Source: Thioalkalivibrio sp. K90mix
Lineage (GTDB): Bacteria > Pseudomonadota > Gammaproteobacteria > Ectothiorhodospirales > Ectothiorhodospiraceae
Direction: 5' to 3'
NCBI RefSeq assembly: GCF_000025545.1
Contig: NC_013889.1
Location: 2,597,501 to 2,661,500, forward strand
DNA length: 64,000 nucleotides
Below the pieces are notes generated by a model. It did no database searches and was not told the DNA's origin. It saw only the letters and a list, made by a program, of their open reading frames with translations. The position numbers were made by a program, and so were the translations under genes. Positions 24,501 through 33,539 of this stretch are shown here, piece after piece. Position 1 is the stretch's first letter; each line of letters opens with the position of its first letter.

Positions 24501-26567
24501 ATGAATCTCGCCGCGCCCAGCTATCTCCTGGCCGCCCTCGCCTTTCTCGTCCTGGTGGTGCTGGCCCTGTGGACCTGGCGGCAGCGCCCGGGGAGCCTGT
24601 GGGTCGCCGGGGCGGCGCTGCTGTCCGTGATCTGGGCGCTGCACATGGCGCTGGTAGCACGCGAGATCGGCGAGGCCCCCGTCTCCGGCGGGGCCTTCGA
24701 GGTGCTTCGCAACGCCGGGTGGTTTGCGGTCCTGTTCGCGCTGCTCGCGCGCCGCGGCGCGTCCGCGGCGCGACCGCCCGCACCCTTGCGGACCGCGATG
24801 ATCGTCACCGCCGCCCTGATGTTCGGGCTGTTCGCGGCCCTCGCCCTGCCGCTCCCGCTGACCTATGGCGCCTGGGTGGGCACTGCGATGCTGGGCATGG
24901 CGGTGCTGGGCCTGGTGCTCGTCGAGCAGGTCTTTCGCAATACACCCCTGCAGCGGCGTTGGGAGATCAAGTTCCTGAGCCTGGGCCTCGGGGCGCTGTT
25001 CGCCTTCGACCTGTTCCTGTTTGCCGATCTCGTGCTGTTCGGGGCGATCAACAGCCCCGTCTGGCAGGCCCGCGGCCTGGTGAACGCCCTGGTCGTACCA
25101 TTGATCGCGATCTCCCTGGCCCGCCGGCCGCTGCAGGCACGCGAGGCCCCGGTGGTCTCGCGCCACCTGCTGTTCCATACCGCGGCGCTGATCGGTGCCG
25201 GGCTTTATCTGTTCGCCATCGGCGCCGCGGGCTACTACCTGCGGCATGTCGGCGGCGACCTGGGCGCCTTCCTGCAGGCGGTCTTTCTGTTCGGCGCCGC
25301 GTTGCTGCTGGCCGTCATTGTCGCCTCGGGCAGTCTGCGCTCGCGCCTGCGCGTCTTCCTGGCCAAACACTTCTTTCGCTATTCGTTCGATTACCGCCAG
25401 GAGTGGTTGCGGTTTACCGGCACCCTCTCGGCCGAGGATGACGAGATCCCGTTCCGCCAGCGCGCCATCCAGGCGATCGGCGAGCTGGTGGACAGCCCCG
25501 GGGGCCTGCTGTGGGTGCGTGACCGCAACGGCACCTACGCCCCGGAGGGAGTGCTGAACCTGGGCGATCCGAGTTATCCCCCGGAGGAACCCGACGGGGC
25601 GCTGGTGGAGTTCGTCGCGCGCACCGGCTGGGTGATCGACCTCAACGAATACCGCCGGGACCCCGAGCTGTATCAGGGGCTGCAACTGCCGGAATGGCTG
25701 GCGCAGAACACGCGCCTGTGGGTGGTGGTGCCGCTGCTCAAGGGCGAGCGGCTGCAGGGGTTCGTCGTGCTCGCCCAGCCCCGCGCGCCGCGCAAGATCG
25801 ACTGGGAGGAACGCGACCTCCTGAAGACCGCCGGGCGCCAGCTCGCGGTGTATGTCGCGCTGGTGCAGACGGACGAGGCCCTGCTGGAGGCCCGCCAGTT
25901 CGAGGCCTTTCATCGGCTGGCGGCGTTTCTGGTGCACGACCTCAAGAATGTCTCGGCCCAGCTGTCCCTGGTGTGCTCCAACGCCGAGCGTCACCTGTCC
26001 AATCCGGACTTTGTTCGCGATGCCCTGAACACAGTGGGCAATGCCCGCGACCGGCTGGAACGGACCCTGGCCCAGCTGCGCCACGCCCAGGCCACGCCCG
26101 ACACCCCGAGCCGCATCATCCCGCTGGACCGGCTGCTCGCCGAGGTCTCCGAGGCCAGCAGCCACCGCTCGCCCCTGCCCCGGCTCGACCTGCGCGAACC
26201 CGCGGCGGTCATCGGCGACCAGGATGGACTTAAAAATGTACTACTCAATCTTGTAAGAAATGCTCAAGAGGCTACGCCGGATGACGGCTCAATCAATCTC
26301 AATCTTTACACCGAAGGGGGTTGGGCTATTGTTCAAATTGAAGACACGGGGAGCGGTATGGAGCCGGCCTTTCTCAAGAATCGGCTCTTCAAACCCTTTC
26401 AAACCACCAAGGGAAATGCAGGGATGGGGATTGGCTTATATGAAGCGCGCGACCGGATTCTACGCATGGGTGGACGCATCACCGTCGACAGCGAGGCCGG
26501 CGTCGGAACGGTCTTTACCCTGAAGCTCCCCTTGCAGATGGCGCCAGCCATGGCCGAGCCGTCATGA
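24501..26567 (+). CDS. prsK: XrtA/PEP-CTERM-system sensor histidine kinase PrsK
   Basis: The 688-residue protein has about nine N-terminal membrane segments (to about 280), a GAF-like domain (about 310-450), a HisKA-like phosphoacceptor with His479 in LVHDLKNVSAQ, and a HATPase domain (NLVRNAQEA, DTGSGM, KGNAGMGIGLYEARD). It phosphorylates PrsR; the pair controls exopolysaccharide and PEP-CTERM genes in related bacteria. Stop and start codons around 26565 overlap or nearly overlap prsR. Oddly, the stretch 26224-26450, covering the N and G boxes of the ATPase domain, is much AT-richer than the rest of the gene. Confidence 0.92.
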   Translation: MNLAAPSYLLAALAFLVLVVLALWTWRQRPGSLWVAGAALLSVIWALHMALVAREIGEAPVSGGAFEVLRNAGWFAVLFALLARRGASAARPPAPLRTAMIVTAALMFGLFAALALPLPLTYGAWVGTAMLGMAVLGLVLVEQVFRNTPLQRRWEIKFLSLGLGALFAFDLFLFADLVLFGAINSPVWQARGLVNALVVPLIAISLARRPLQAREAPVVSRHLLFHTAALIGAGLYLFAIGAAGYYLRHVGGDLGAFLQAVFLFGAALLLAVIVASGSLRSRLRVFLAKHFFRYSFDYRQEWLRFTGTLSAEDDEIPFRQRAIQAIGELVDSPGGLLWVRDRNGTYAPEGVLNLGDPSYPPEEPDGALVEFVARTGWVIDLNEYRRDPELYQGLQLPEWLAQNTRLWVVVPLLKGERLQGFVVLAQPRAPRKIDWEERDLLKTAGRQLAVYVALVQTDEALLEARQFEAFHRLAAFLVHDLKNVSAQLSLVCSNAERHLSNPDFVRDALNTVGNARDRLERTLAQLRHAQATPDTPSRIIPLDRLLAEVSEASSHRSPLPRLDLREPAAVIGDQDGLKNVLLNLVRNAQEATPDDGSINLNLYTEGGWAIVQIEDTGSGMEPAFLKNRLFKPFQTTKGNAGMGIGLYEARDRILRMGGRITVDSEAGVGTVFTLKLPLQMAPAMAEPS

Positions 26568-26593
26568 AGACCGCTGGTGAGCAAGAGGGTTCT

Positions 26594-27931
26594 ATGCTGA
26601 AGCTTCTCATCGTCGAAGACGACCAGGGTCTGCGCAACCAGCTGAGCTGGTGCTTTGAGGGATACGAGATCCTGGAGGCCGAGGATCGCGAAAGCGCCAT
26701 GTCCAGGATGCGCCGCCATCAGCCGGAACTGGTGACGCTGGATCTGGGCCTGCCACCGGACCCGGCCAACGCCTCCGAAGGCCTGGCCCTGCTGCAGGAC
26801 ATCCTGGCAATGGATCCGGAGACCAAGGTCATCGTCGTCACCGGCAATGACGATCGCGAGAACGCGCTCAAGGCCGTGGCCCTGGGGGCCTACGACTACT
26901 ACATCAAACCGGTCGAATCCGACCTGCTGCGGATGATCGTCGATCGCGCCGCTCACCTGTACGGGCTCGAGGCGGAGAATCGCAAGCTGGCACGCAAGCC
27001 CGGTGCATCCCTGAGCGGGATGATTACTGCCGACCCGGGGATGCTCGATGTCTGCCGGGTGGTCGAGCGTGTCGCGCCCTCGGACGCCACCGTGCTGCTG
27101 CTGGGCGAGAGCGGCACCGGAAAGGAGGTGCTGGCACGCGCACTGCACGACCTGAGCGGGCGCGCCGATGAACGCTTTGTGGCGATCAACTGCGCCGCAA
27201 TCCCGGAGAACCTGCTGGAAAGCGAACTGTTCGGGTACGAGAAGGGCGCCTTTACCGGGGCCACGCGGCAAACCATCGGCCGCATCGAGCACGCCAACAA
27301 CGGGACCCTGTTCCTGGACGAGATTGGCGACCTGCCGCACAGCCTGCAGGCCAAGCTGCTGCGCTTTCTGCAGGAGCGCAAGATCGAACGCCTGGGCGGT
27401 CGCAGCGAGATTCCGGTCAACGTGCGCATCATCGGCGCCACGAACCAGGACCTGAAGGCGCTGATCCAGAAGGGCGAGTTCCGCGAAGACCTGTATTACC
27501 GCATCAGCGAGATCTCGGTCTCGATCCCCCCCCTGCGCGAGCGCAAGGGGGATGCAACGCTGCTCGCGCACTACCTGCTCGACCGCTTCACCCAGGATCA
27601 GCGGCGGCCGCGCCGCGGCTTTACCCAGGATGCCACCCACGCGATCGAAGCCTACGACTGGCCGGGCAACGTCCGCGAGATGGAAAACCTGATCCGCCGC
27701 GCCGTGATCATGGCCGACAGCCAGTTGATTACCGCGAAGGACCTGGGCCTGGAGCCCCCCGAGGGCGAGGCCCCGGCGGTCCGACTACGCGACATCCGTG
27801 ACAGCGCGGAACACGAGGCCATCCTGAAGGCGATGGCCCGCAGCAAGAACAACATTGCCCAGGCTGCCGACCAGCTCGGAATCACGCGGCCGACGCTCTA
27901 CAGCCTGCTCGACAAATTTGGCCTGAGGTAA
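26594..27931 (+). CDS. prsR: XrtA/PEP-CTERM-system response regulator PrsR (sigma-54 activator)
   Basis: The 445-residue NtrC-type regulator has a receiver domain (1-120) with phosphoacceptor Asp50. An AAA+ domain follows with GESGTGKE (171-178), the sigma-54-contacting GAFTGA loop (218-223) and Walker B TLFLDEIG (238-245). A Fis-type helix-turn-helix lies at the C-terminus (NNIAQAADQLGITRPTLYSLL). The ATG at 26594 is chosen because AAGAGGG lies four bases upstream and the family begins K-L-L-I-V-D/E-D. A start at 26564 overlapping the prsK stop is possible. Its likely target is the sigma-54 promoter at 31612-31628. Confidence 0.93.
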   Translation: MLKLLIVEDDQGLRNQLSWCFEGYEILEAEDRESAMSRMRRHQPELVTLDLGLPPDPANASEGLALLQDILAMDPETKVIVVTGNDDRENALKAVALGAYDYYIKPVESDLLRMIVDRAAHLYGLEAENRKLARKPGASLSGMITADPGMLDVCRVVERVAPSDATVLLLGESGTGKEVLARALHDLSGRADERFVAINCAAIPENLLESELFGYEKGAFTGATRQTIGRIEHANNGTLFLDEIGDLPHSLQAKLLRFLQERKIERLGGRSEIPVNVRIIGATNQDLKALIQKGEFREDLYYRISEISVSIPPLRERKGDATLLAHYLLDRFTQDQRRPRRGFTQDATHAIEAYDWPGNVREMENLIRRAVIMADSQLITAKDLGLEPPEGEAPAVRLRDIRDSAEHEAILKAMARSKNNIAQAADQLGITRPTLYSLLDKFGLR

Positions 27932-27938
27932 ACCCGCC

Positions 27939-30746
27939 ATGAAGACTCCCCGTTCTGTATCCCGTGTGGTGCACGCGCCCCGCCGTACCCTCCCGCGCCT
28001 GGCCCCGTTGCTGATGGCGCTGACTCTGGTCGGCTGCGATGCCCTGGGCACCCCGACCGAGGCCGAGCACCGGGAACGTGCCGAGCGCCACATGGACGCG
28101 GGCGAATACGCCGCGGCCACCATCGAATACCGCAACGCACTGCAGCACAACGCGGACCCCGAGATCCGGGGCCGCCTGGGCCTGGCCTATCTGCGCGACC
28201 AGCAGCCGGAACCGGCCGTACGTCACCTGCAGCGGGCCCTGGAGATGGGTGCGGACCCGAATGTGTATGCCCTGCCTCTGGCGCGCCTGCTGTTCACGCT
28301 GGGCGGCAGTGGCGCGATCGCCGAGATCCCCGAGGCCGATGCCCTGGAAGGCGAGGATGCCGCGCGTCTGCTGGCCTACCGGTCGCTGGCGGCCTATCAG
28401 GCGGGAGATGCCAGCGCCGGATCGGATTATCTTGAGGCCGCCCGGGAGGTCCAGGACGACCTGGTCGAGATTCAGCTGGCGCGCGGCTACCAGGCAATGT
28501 CCGATGGCGACGCCGAGCAGGCCATGAACATGACCGATGCGGCCCTGGAAACGGACCCCGAATTTTCCCCTGCCTGGTCCCTCAAGGGCGATCTGGAACG
28601 GGTGCAGGGCGACCCCGAGGCTGCGCTCAAGGCCTTTAGCCGCGCCGTCGAGCTGCGCCCGGATGCGATCGCCGAACGCCTGAAGCGCGGGCTGATGCAC
28701 GTCGAACTGGAGCAGTTCGACGAGGCCCGGGCCGATGGCAAGTTCCTGAAGGATGGCGCACCCAATCACCCCGGCGGCCACTTCCTGCTGGGGCTGATCG
28801 AGTTCGAGACGGGTGAACCCCTGCAGGCCCGCCCCCACCTGGAAGAGGCGCTGGCGGCCTCGGCCAACTACCGTCTCGCGATGCCCTATCTGGCGGCGAT
28901 CCAGCTGGAGGAAGGCAACTGGTCCCAGGCGGAGCGCCTGCTGGAGCGCCATCATGCGCTGGGCCCGGCCAATGCGATGAGCTACCGGCTGCTGGCGCAG
29001 CTGCGCATCGAACAGGGCCGCACGCAGGAGGCGCGACGGATTCTGGCCGAGGCACTGAGCGAGCGGCCCGACCTGATCGAGGCCCTGGGCGATCAGCTCG
29101 CCGCGCTCTATATCGGCGAGGGCGACACCGACAGCGGGATCGAGGTCCTGCGCGAGGCCCTGGCCAACCGCGCGGACCGCCCGGAGCTGCAGGAGATGCT
29201 GGGAATCGCCCTGGTGCGGCACGGCGACCACGAGCAAGGCATGGCGCTGCTGCACCGGGTCGCCAGCGAAAGCGCGGATGTACGCCTGGCCGACTATTCG
29301 GTGGCGCTGGCACATATCCGTGACGAGCAGTACGAACAGGCCCTGGAGGCTACTCAGCGCCTGCGCGACAAAGACCCGGAAAACCCGCAGGGCTTCAACC
29401 TGATGGGCGCCGCCCTGCTGGGGCTGGGCGAAATCCACGAGGCCCGCCTGATCTACCAGGAAGGGCTGTCGCTCCACCCGGACAACAGCACCCTGGCCCT
29501 GAACCTGAGCTCGCTCGAAGTCCGTCAGGGCAACCTGGAGACGGCCCGCGAGATCCTCGAGGACCTCCAGGAACGCGACCCCGGGCATCCCACCTCGGCG
29601 ATTCGGCTGGCAACACTGCACTTTCAGCAGGGCGAGATGGAGGCCGGCAAGCGCTGGCTGCAGGACGCAATCGAGGCACACCCGGATCGGATCGAGCCCT
29701 ACCTGATGCTGGCACGCGCCCAGAACCAGCAGGAGGATCACGCCGCCGCCCGATCCACCCTGGAAAAAGCACGTGAACATCACCCCAACGACACCCGAGT
29801 GCTGGGCCTGCTGGTCGACCTGCAGGAGCGCGAGGGGGACTTCGCGGGCGCGGCACAGACGCTTGGGCACCTGGCCGTACTGCGTCCGGATGCCGCGGAG
29901 CTGCGCTTCCGGCAGGCGCGCAATCTCGCCGCTCTGGGCGAGACCGAGCAGGCGGTCACGGCCCTGCGCCAGACGCTGTCGATCGACTCCAGCCATATGA
30001 GCGCACGCATGGTGCTGACCCGCCACCTGAGTCTGGCCGGCGAGGTCGATGAGGCGCGTCAGGTCTTCGAGCCCGTCGTGGAGCGCGCCCCGGAGGCAGC
30101 GCAGGTGATCGCGCAGCAGGCCTGGTTCGACGCGCAAGCCGGCGAGCTCGAAAAAGCGATCGAAGGCTACGAGCGTGCACTCGGGCGCGAGTCCCGACGC
30201 GACTGGCTGGTGGAAAAATACCAGGCTCAGCAGCGCGCCGGCCATTCCGAGGCGGCCCTGGAGACGCTGAAGGGCTGGCTGCAGGAGCACCCCGAAGATG
30301 CGGCCTCGCGCCACCTGCTCGGCTCGGCGCAGATCAACGCCGGCCACGAGGCCGAGGCCCTGGACACCTACGAAACGGTGCTGGAGCAGCGCCCCAACGA
30401 TGTCATCGCGTTGAACAACGCGGCGTGGCTGGCCCGCGAGACGGACAACCCGCGCGCCCGCGAGTATGCCCGGCGGGCCGTCGAACTGGCCCCGGATCAG
30501 CCCGCAATTCTCGACACCCTGGGCGTGGTCCTGCTGGAGGGCGGTGACACCGAGAGCGCCCTGGAGACCCTGCAGCGGGCCTACCGGATGAGCCCGCAGG
30601 CACCGGATATCGGGTTCCATCTGGCGCAGGCCTACCAGGCCAGCGGCGAAACCGAACAGGCGCGGGCCCTGCTGACGGAGCTGCTGGAGGCACACGAGGA
30701 CTTCCCGGAACGCGAGCGGGCCCAGTCGCTGCGCGAGTCGCTATAG
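27939..30746 (+). CDS. prsT: XrtA/PEP-CTERM-system TPR lipoprotein PrsT
   Basis: The 935-residue precursor has a lipoprotein signal with the lipobox LVG-C33, followed almost entirely by tetratricopeptide repeats (about 24 copies by eye, e.g. AERHMDAGEYAAATIEYRNA and ETGEPLQARPHLEEAL). PrsT-family proteins accompany PrsK/PrsR in exosortase A loci. They are thought to be periplasmic scaffolds for polysaccharide assembly or export, by analogy with AlgK-type TPR lipoproteins. It begins 7 bases after prsR and ends the operon at a bidirectional terminator. Confidence 0.92.
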   Translation: MKTPRSVSRVVHAPRRTLPRLAPLLMALTLVGCDALGTPTEAEHRERAERHMDAGEYAAATIEYRNALQHNADPEIRGRLGLAYLRDQQPEPAVRHLQRALEMGADPNVYALPLARLLFTLGGSGAIAEIPEADALEGEDAARLLAYRSLAAYQAGDASAGSDYLEAAREVQDDLVEIQLARGYQAMSDGDAEQAMNMTDAALETDPEFSPAWSLKGDLERVQGDPEAALKAFSRAVELRPDAIAERLKRGLMHVELEQFDEARADGKFLKDGAPNHPGGHFLLGLIEFETGEPLQARPHLEEALAASANYRLAMPYLAAIQLEEGNWSQAERLLERHHALGPANAMSYRLLAQLRIEQGRTQEARRILAEALSERPDLIEALGDQLAALYIGEGDTDSGIEVLREALANRADRPELQEMLGIALVRHGDHEQGMALLHRVASESADVRLADYSVALAHIRDEQYEQALEATQRLRDKDPENPQGFNLMGAALLGLGEIHEARLIYQEGLSLHPDNSTLALNLSSLEVRQGNLETAREILEDLQERDPGHPTSAIRLATLHFQQGEMEAGKRWLQDAIEAHPDRIEPYLMLARAQNQQEDHAAARSTLEKAREHHPNDTRVLGLLVDLQEREGDFAGAAQTLGHLAVLRPDAAELRFRQARNLAALGETEQAVTALRQTLSIDSSHMSARMVLTRHLSLAGEVDEARQVFEPVVERAPEAAQVIAQQAWFDAQAGELEKAIEGYERALGRESRRDWLVEKYQAQQRAGHSEAALETLKGWLQEHPEDAASRHLLGSAQINAGHEAEALDTYETVLEQRPNDVIALNNAAWLARETDNPRAREYARRAVELAPDQPAILDTLGVVLLEGGDTESALETLQRAYRMSPQAPDIGFHLAQAYQASGETEQARALLTELLEAHEDFPERERAQSLRESL

Positions 30747-30774
30747 GCGAAACCAGCGGGAAGAATGCCCTGAC

Positions 30775-30809
30775 CTGAAGCCCACGCTCGCGCGGGCTTC
30801 AGTGTTTCT
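30775..30809. terminator. Bidirectional terminator between prsT and the methyltransferase gene
   Basis: The stem CTGAAGCCC/GGGCTTCAG at 30775-30783 and 30794-30802 encloses a 10-base GC-rich loop and is followed by TGTTTCT. It lies between two convergent genes. Confidence 0.72.
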
Positions 30810-30818
30810 CCGGGACGA

Positions 30819-31484
30819 TTACGGTTTCTTCAACAGCAGGTTGTAGCAGTTGCCCGAGATCGAGGAGTCGACCACCTGGAATCCGACGCGGGTAAAGCGG
30901 CTCAGGATATCCCGGGCCTCGTACGGGGTATGCAGGATGCCCTTGCGCATGCCCCAGCGGTTGATGCGTTCGGCAATCGCCTTGAGTGGCTGTGGCGTGC
31001 GCGGGTACAGCAGGACGTTCGCGGCCAGGGTGCCCCCGGGCTTGAGCACCCGAAAGGCCTCGTGGATGGCGCCGTCCACATCCGGAAAGCAGTGCACCGA
31101 GTTGGCGATATTGGCCGTATCGAATTCGCTATCGGCGAACGGCAGCTCCGCGGCGTCGGCGTGTTTGACAGTCACGTACTCGTCCTTGGCGAAGCGATGG
31201 CGCGCGCCCGCCAGCATGGATTCGGCGTAATCCACGCCGACGACTTCGCTCTCCGGCAATTTGCGCCGGCGCCGCCACTTGATCGCCATCTCCAGCAACG
31301 TCCCCGTGCCGCAGCCGATCTCGAGGTGTCGGGCCCCCATGTTGCGGCCAAAAAACCGGATCTGGGCGCCCAGGGTGCTGTTGTAGGCAAAGGTCAGGAT
31401 GAAAAACCCCCGCGCGTCGTACCACCACGGTGGCGACTTGTAGGCCTCGGCAATCTCGTCGCGGGTCTTGGCACGCTTGGACAT
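30819..31484 (-). CDS. Class I SAM-dependent methyltransferase
   Basis: A 221-residue cytosolic protein with motif I HLEIGCGTGTLLEMA, motif II VVGVDYAESML and DAAELPFADSEFDTANIANSVHCFPD, the usual Methyltransf_11 layout. The substrate is unknown. AAGGAG lies seven bases before the ATG at 31484. It is divergent from the PEP-CTERM gene across 237 bases that include the sigma-54 promoter, and convergent with prsT. Location inside the locus suggests a role in polysaccharide or lipid modification, but this is inference. Confidence 0.85.
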   Translation of the reverse strand: MSKRAKTRDEIAEAYKSPPWWYDARGFFILTFAYNSTLGAQIRFFGRNMGARHLEIGCGTGTLLEMAIKWRRRRKLPESEVVGVDYAESMLAGARHRFAKDEYVTVKHADAAELPFADSEFDTANIANSVHCFPDVDGAIHEAFRVLKPGGTLAANVLLYPRTPQPLKAIAERINRWGMRKGILHTPYEARDILSRFTRVGFQVVDSSISGNCYNLLLKKP

Positions 31485-31611
31485 GTGGCATCTCCTTCAC
31501 GGAAAGAACGGCCGAGCCCCCAATCCCTGCCGTCCGTTTTTTTTACATGGCCCTTTTCCATGGCCAAGGAAAACAAACGAAAAACTATTTAAAATCCGAT
31601 AGTTATCGCGC

Positions 31612-31628
31612 TTGGCACGCAGCCTGCT
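31612..31628 (+). promoter_or_regulatory. Sigma-54 (-24/-12) promoter of the PEP-CTERM gene
   Basis: TTGGCACG-N5-TGCT: the -24 GG is at 31614-31615 and the -12 GC at 31626-31627, exactly ten bases between them as required. Expected transcription start is near 31639, about 80 bases before the ATG at 31722. The sigma-54 activator PrsR is encoded 4 kb upstream. Confidence 0.88.
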
Positions 31629-31721
31629 TTACTTCACTCGCAAGACAGGACGACTAGCAAATTGAAGTAGAAGTAAGCGTTAACTCAAACACATTGATTC
31701 TAACTGGTGGAGGATTACAAC

Positions 31722-32558
31722 ATGGAAAGGTTCAAGCAAACAGCGCTGGGGGCGGTACTGGCAGTGGCCAGTCTGGGGCTTGCGGGCACCGCACATGCCG
31801 GCGTCTTTACGATTGATGATTCGCAGCTCGATCTCTCGACGATCGCCGTGGGTGAACGTGAAGTCGACCGCATTACCGGTGGGTATGAGGAACTGCTGAC
31901 CCTCGATACCGACGGTTCCTTCGACGCGGCGGCCTACTGGAACGTGGGTCAGTACTTCCTCGGCGGCACATCGGTCAGCAACCGACTGGGATCCACCGGG
32001 GACGATGGCGACCTGTTCTACGGTCTGTATGCCGTGTTCGAGTCCTCCGGGAACTTCGATGCGGATACGGGCGAGTTCACCGGCACCACCGGCTCGATCG
32101 CGCTCTATCTGGACCCGAATCTGGATACCACCTTTGGATTCAACTCGAACGATGCGGCCGATGGTGTGGCCCTGGGCGGCACGGGTGACGACATTCTCGT
32201 CGGCTGGTCCGACATCTTCGAGCGGGGCGCAGGTTCCTTCGACCCCGATTCGGACGACATCGGCAGCTTCGCGCTGATCTTCAACGAGTGGATGCTGTCC
32301 GACGAAGGCAAGCAGTTCTTCACCAGTCCGGATCCGTTCTACATGAATGTACGTGTGACCGGACAGTTCGACTTCATCGAAGGCTTCGAGGAAGTCGACC
32401 AGCGCACCACCTTTGAGGTGGTCGGCTCGGCCGACGCCCGCTGGTCCGGACAGGAAGTGCCGGAACCGGCCATGCTGCTTCTGCTGGGAACCGGGCTGGT
32501 ATTGCTCGGCTTCGTCGCCACGCGACGCCGCCGCCGCGAGACCGGCCTGGCTGCCTAG
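31722..32558 (+). CDS. PEP-CTERM protein, PepA-like (flocculation-associated type)
   Basis: The 278-residue secreted protein has a signal peptide ending about GTAHA-G (residues 24-26) and a Thr/Gly/Asp-rich beta-structured body. It ends in a textbook PEP-CTERM sorting signal: VPEP at 246-249, a membrane helix, then RRRRR. XrtA should cleave near the PEP motif. The sequence between, including YGLYAVFES and DPFYMNVRVTGQFDF, recalls the flocculation-associated protein PepA of Zoogloea, also controlled by PrsK/PrsR and sigma-54. GGAGG lies eight bases before the ATG. It has its own sigma-54 promoter and a strong terminator, so it is a single-gene unit. Confidence 0.9.
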   Translation: MERFKQTALGAVLAVASLGLAGTAHAGVFTIDDSQLDLSTIAVGEREVDRITGGYEELLTLDTDGSFDAAAYWNVGQYFLGGTSVSNRLGSTGDDGDLFYGLYAVFESSGNFDADTGEFTGTTGSIALYLDPNLDTTFGFNSNDAADGVALGGTGDDILVGWSDIFERGAGSFDPDSDDIGSFALIFNEWMLSDEGKQFFTSPDPFYMNVRVTGQFDFIEGFEEVDQRTTFEVVGSADARWSGQEVPEPAMLLLLGTGLVLLGFVATRRRRRETGLAA

Positions 32559-32611
32559 CAGCCCTTGTGGTTGGGCCTTCTGCTCCCCCCTGGGTGGAAA
32601 GCCTCTCCCGG

Positions 32612-32639
32612 CCCCTCGTCTTCGGACGAGGGGTTTTTT
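32612..32639 (+). terminator. Intrinsic terminator after the PEP-CTERM gene
   Basis: A 9-bp stem CCCCTCGTC/GACGAGGGG with a TTCG tetraloop is followed by TTTTTT. It is a textbook rho-independent terminator. Confidence 0.93.
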
Positions 32640-32660
32640 ATGCCTGAGCATTCAGCACGA

Positions 32661-33539
32661 CTACTGCGCATTCGCCCGGAGACGCGCGAGGCGACGGCGC
32701 CCGATGGCCAGGAGCAGACGCTGCAGGGGGTTGCGGTTGCCACCGGGGCGCCAGGTGCGGGCGAGGCGCTGGCGGTAGGCATCGAAGTGAACACCATGCG
32801 GGGCCCAGACGACGCGGCCTCGCCCCAGCAGGATCTTCAGCGCCTCGGTACCCATGACGCCGGCGCACAGCTCGCAGGCCATCACGGTGGACGGGCCATG
32901 CTGGGCCTTCAGGTCGACGGCGGCAGGATCGGCCAGATAGCCCATCTGCATCATCGACGGGGCCAGCCCCATCATGAAACGCAGCGCCAACTCCTCGTCG
33001 GGCAACCCGTCGCGCAGGTCGAAGTAGTCATCGAACGACACGCCACCCGGGCGGAAGTTAAGCAATGCCGCCCCCATGCCGAGCGGGGCCACGGTGATCG
33101 CCGGGATCCCTCGCTCTGCACACACGGCGAAGACCTCGCGACGGGCCTGAAACACGAAGAAGTCGAGCCCGTCGACGTAGAGATCCACACCCTGGAGGAA
33201 AGCCTCCAGATTGTGCTGGTGCACGCCCTCCGGGAACGTCGTGATCTCGAGCTCCGGATTGATGTCCAGCGCCATCTCGCGCAGGACCTCGACCTTGGGC
33301 CGGCCCAGACGCGACATGCCCGCCCCCGCCTGGCGATTCATGTTGTGCAGCTCGAAGCAGTCGAAATCCGCGATATGAAAGCGCCCCACCCCCAGGCGGG
33401 CGAGTGTCAGCAGGTGGCTCCCGCCCACACCGCCAAGACCGGCGATTGCCACTCGCGCGCCACGCAGGCGTTCCAGCTCCGGCCAGGTCACCCAGCCATG
33501 GGTGCGCCGGAACGCCGCGTGATAGTCGAATTCAGGCAT
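32661..33539 (-). CDS. ThiF/MoeB/HesA-family adenylyltransferase (E1-like)
   Basis: A 292-residue E1-type protein with a nucleotide-binding glycine loop (RVAIAGLGGVGGSHLLTLARL), the acidic strand ADFDCFELHNMNRQ with the conserved N-x-x-R-Q, and a downstream K (GRPKVEVL). Family members adenylate the C-terminal glycine of ubiquitin-like carriers or other carboxylates. Only one C-x-x-C (CELC) is seen rather than the usual zinc-binding pair. The start codon overlaps the stop of the preceding acyltransferase by one base (TGATG), so they are translationally coupled. No ubiquitin-like partner is visible nearby, and the substrate may be an N-acyl amino acid. Confidence 0.85.
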   Translation of the reverse strand: MPEFDYHAAFRRTHGWVTWPELERLRGARVAIAGLGGVGGSHLLTLARLGVGRFHIADFDCFELHNMNRQAGAGMSRLGRPKVEVLREMALDINPELEITTFPEGVHQHNLEAFLQGVDLYVDGLDFFVFQARREVFAVCAERGIPAITVAPLGMGAALLNFRPGGVSFDDYFDLRDGLPDEELALRFMMGLAPSMMQMGYLADPAAVDLKAQHGPSTVMACELCAGVMGTEALKILLGRGRVVWAPHGVHFDAYRQRLARTWRPGGNRNPLQRLLLAIGRRRLARLRANAQ

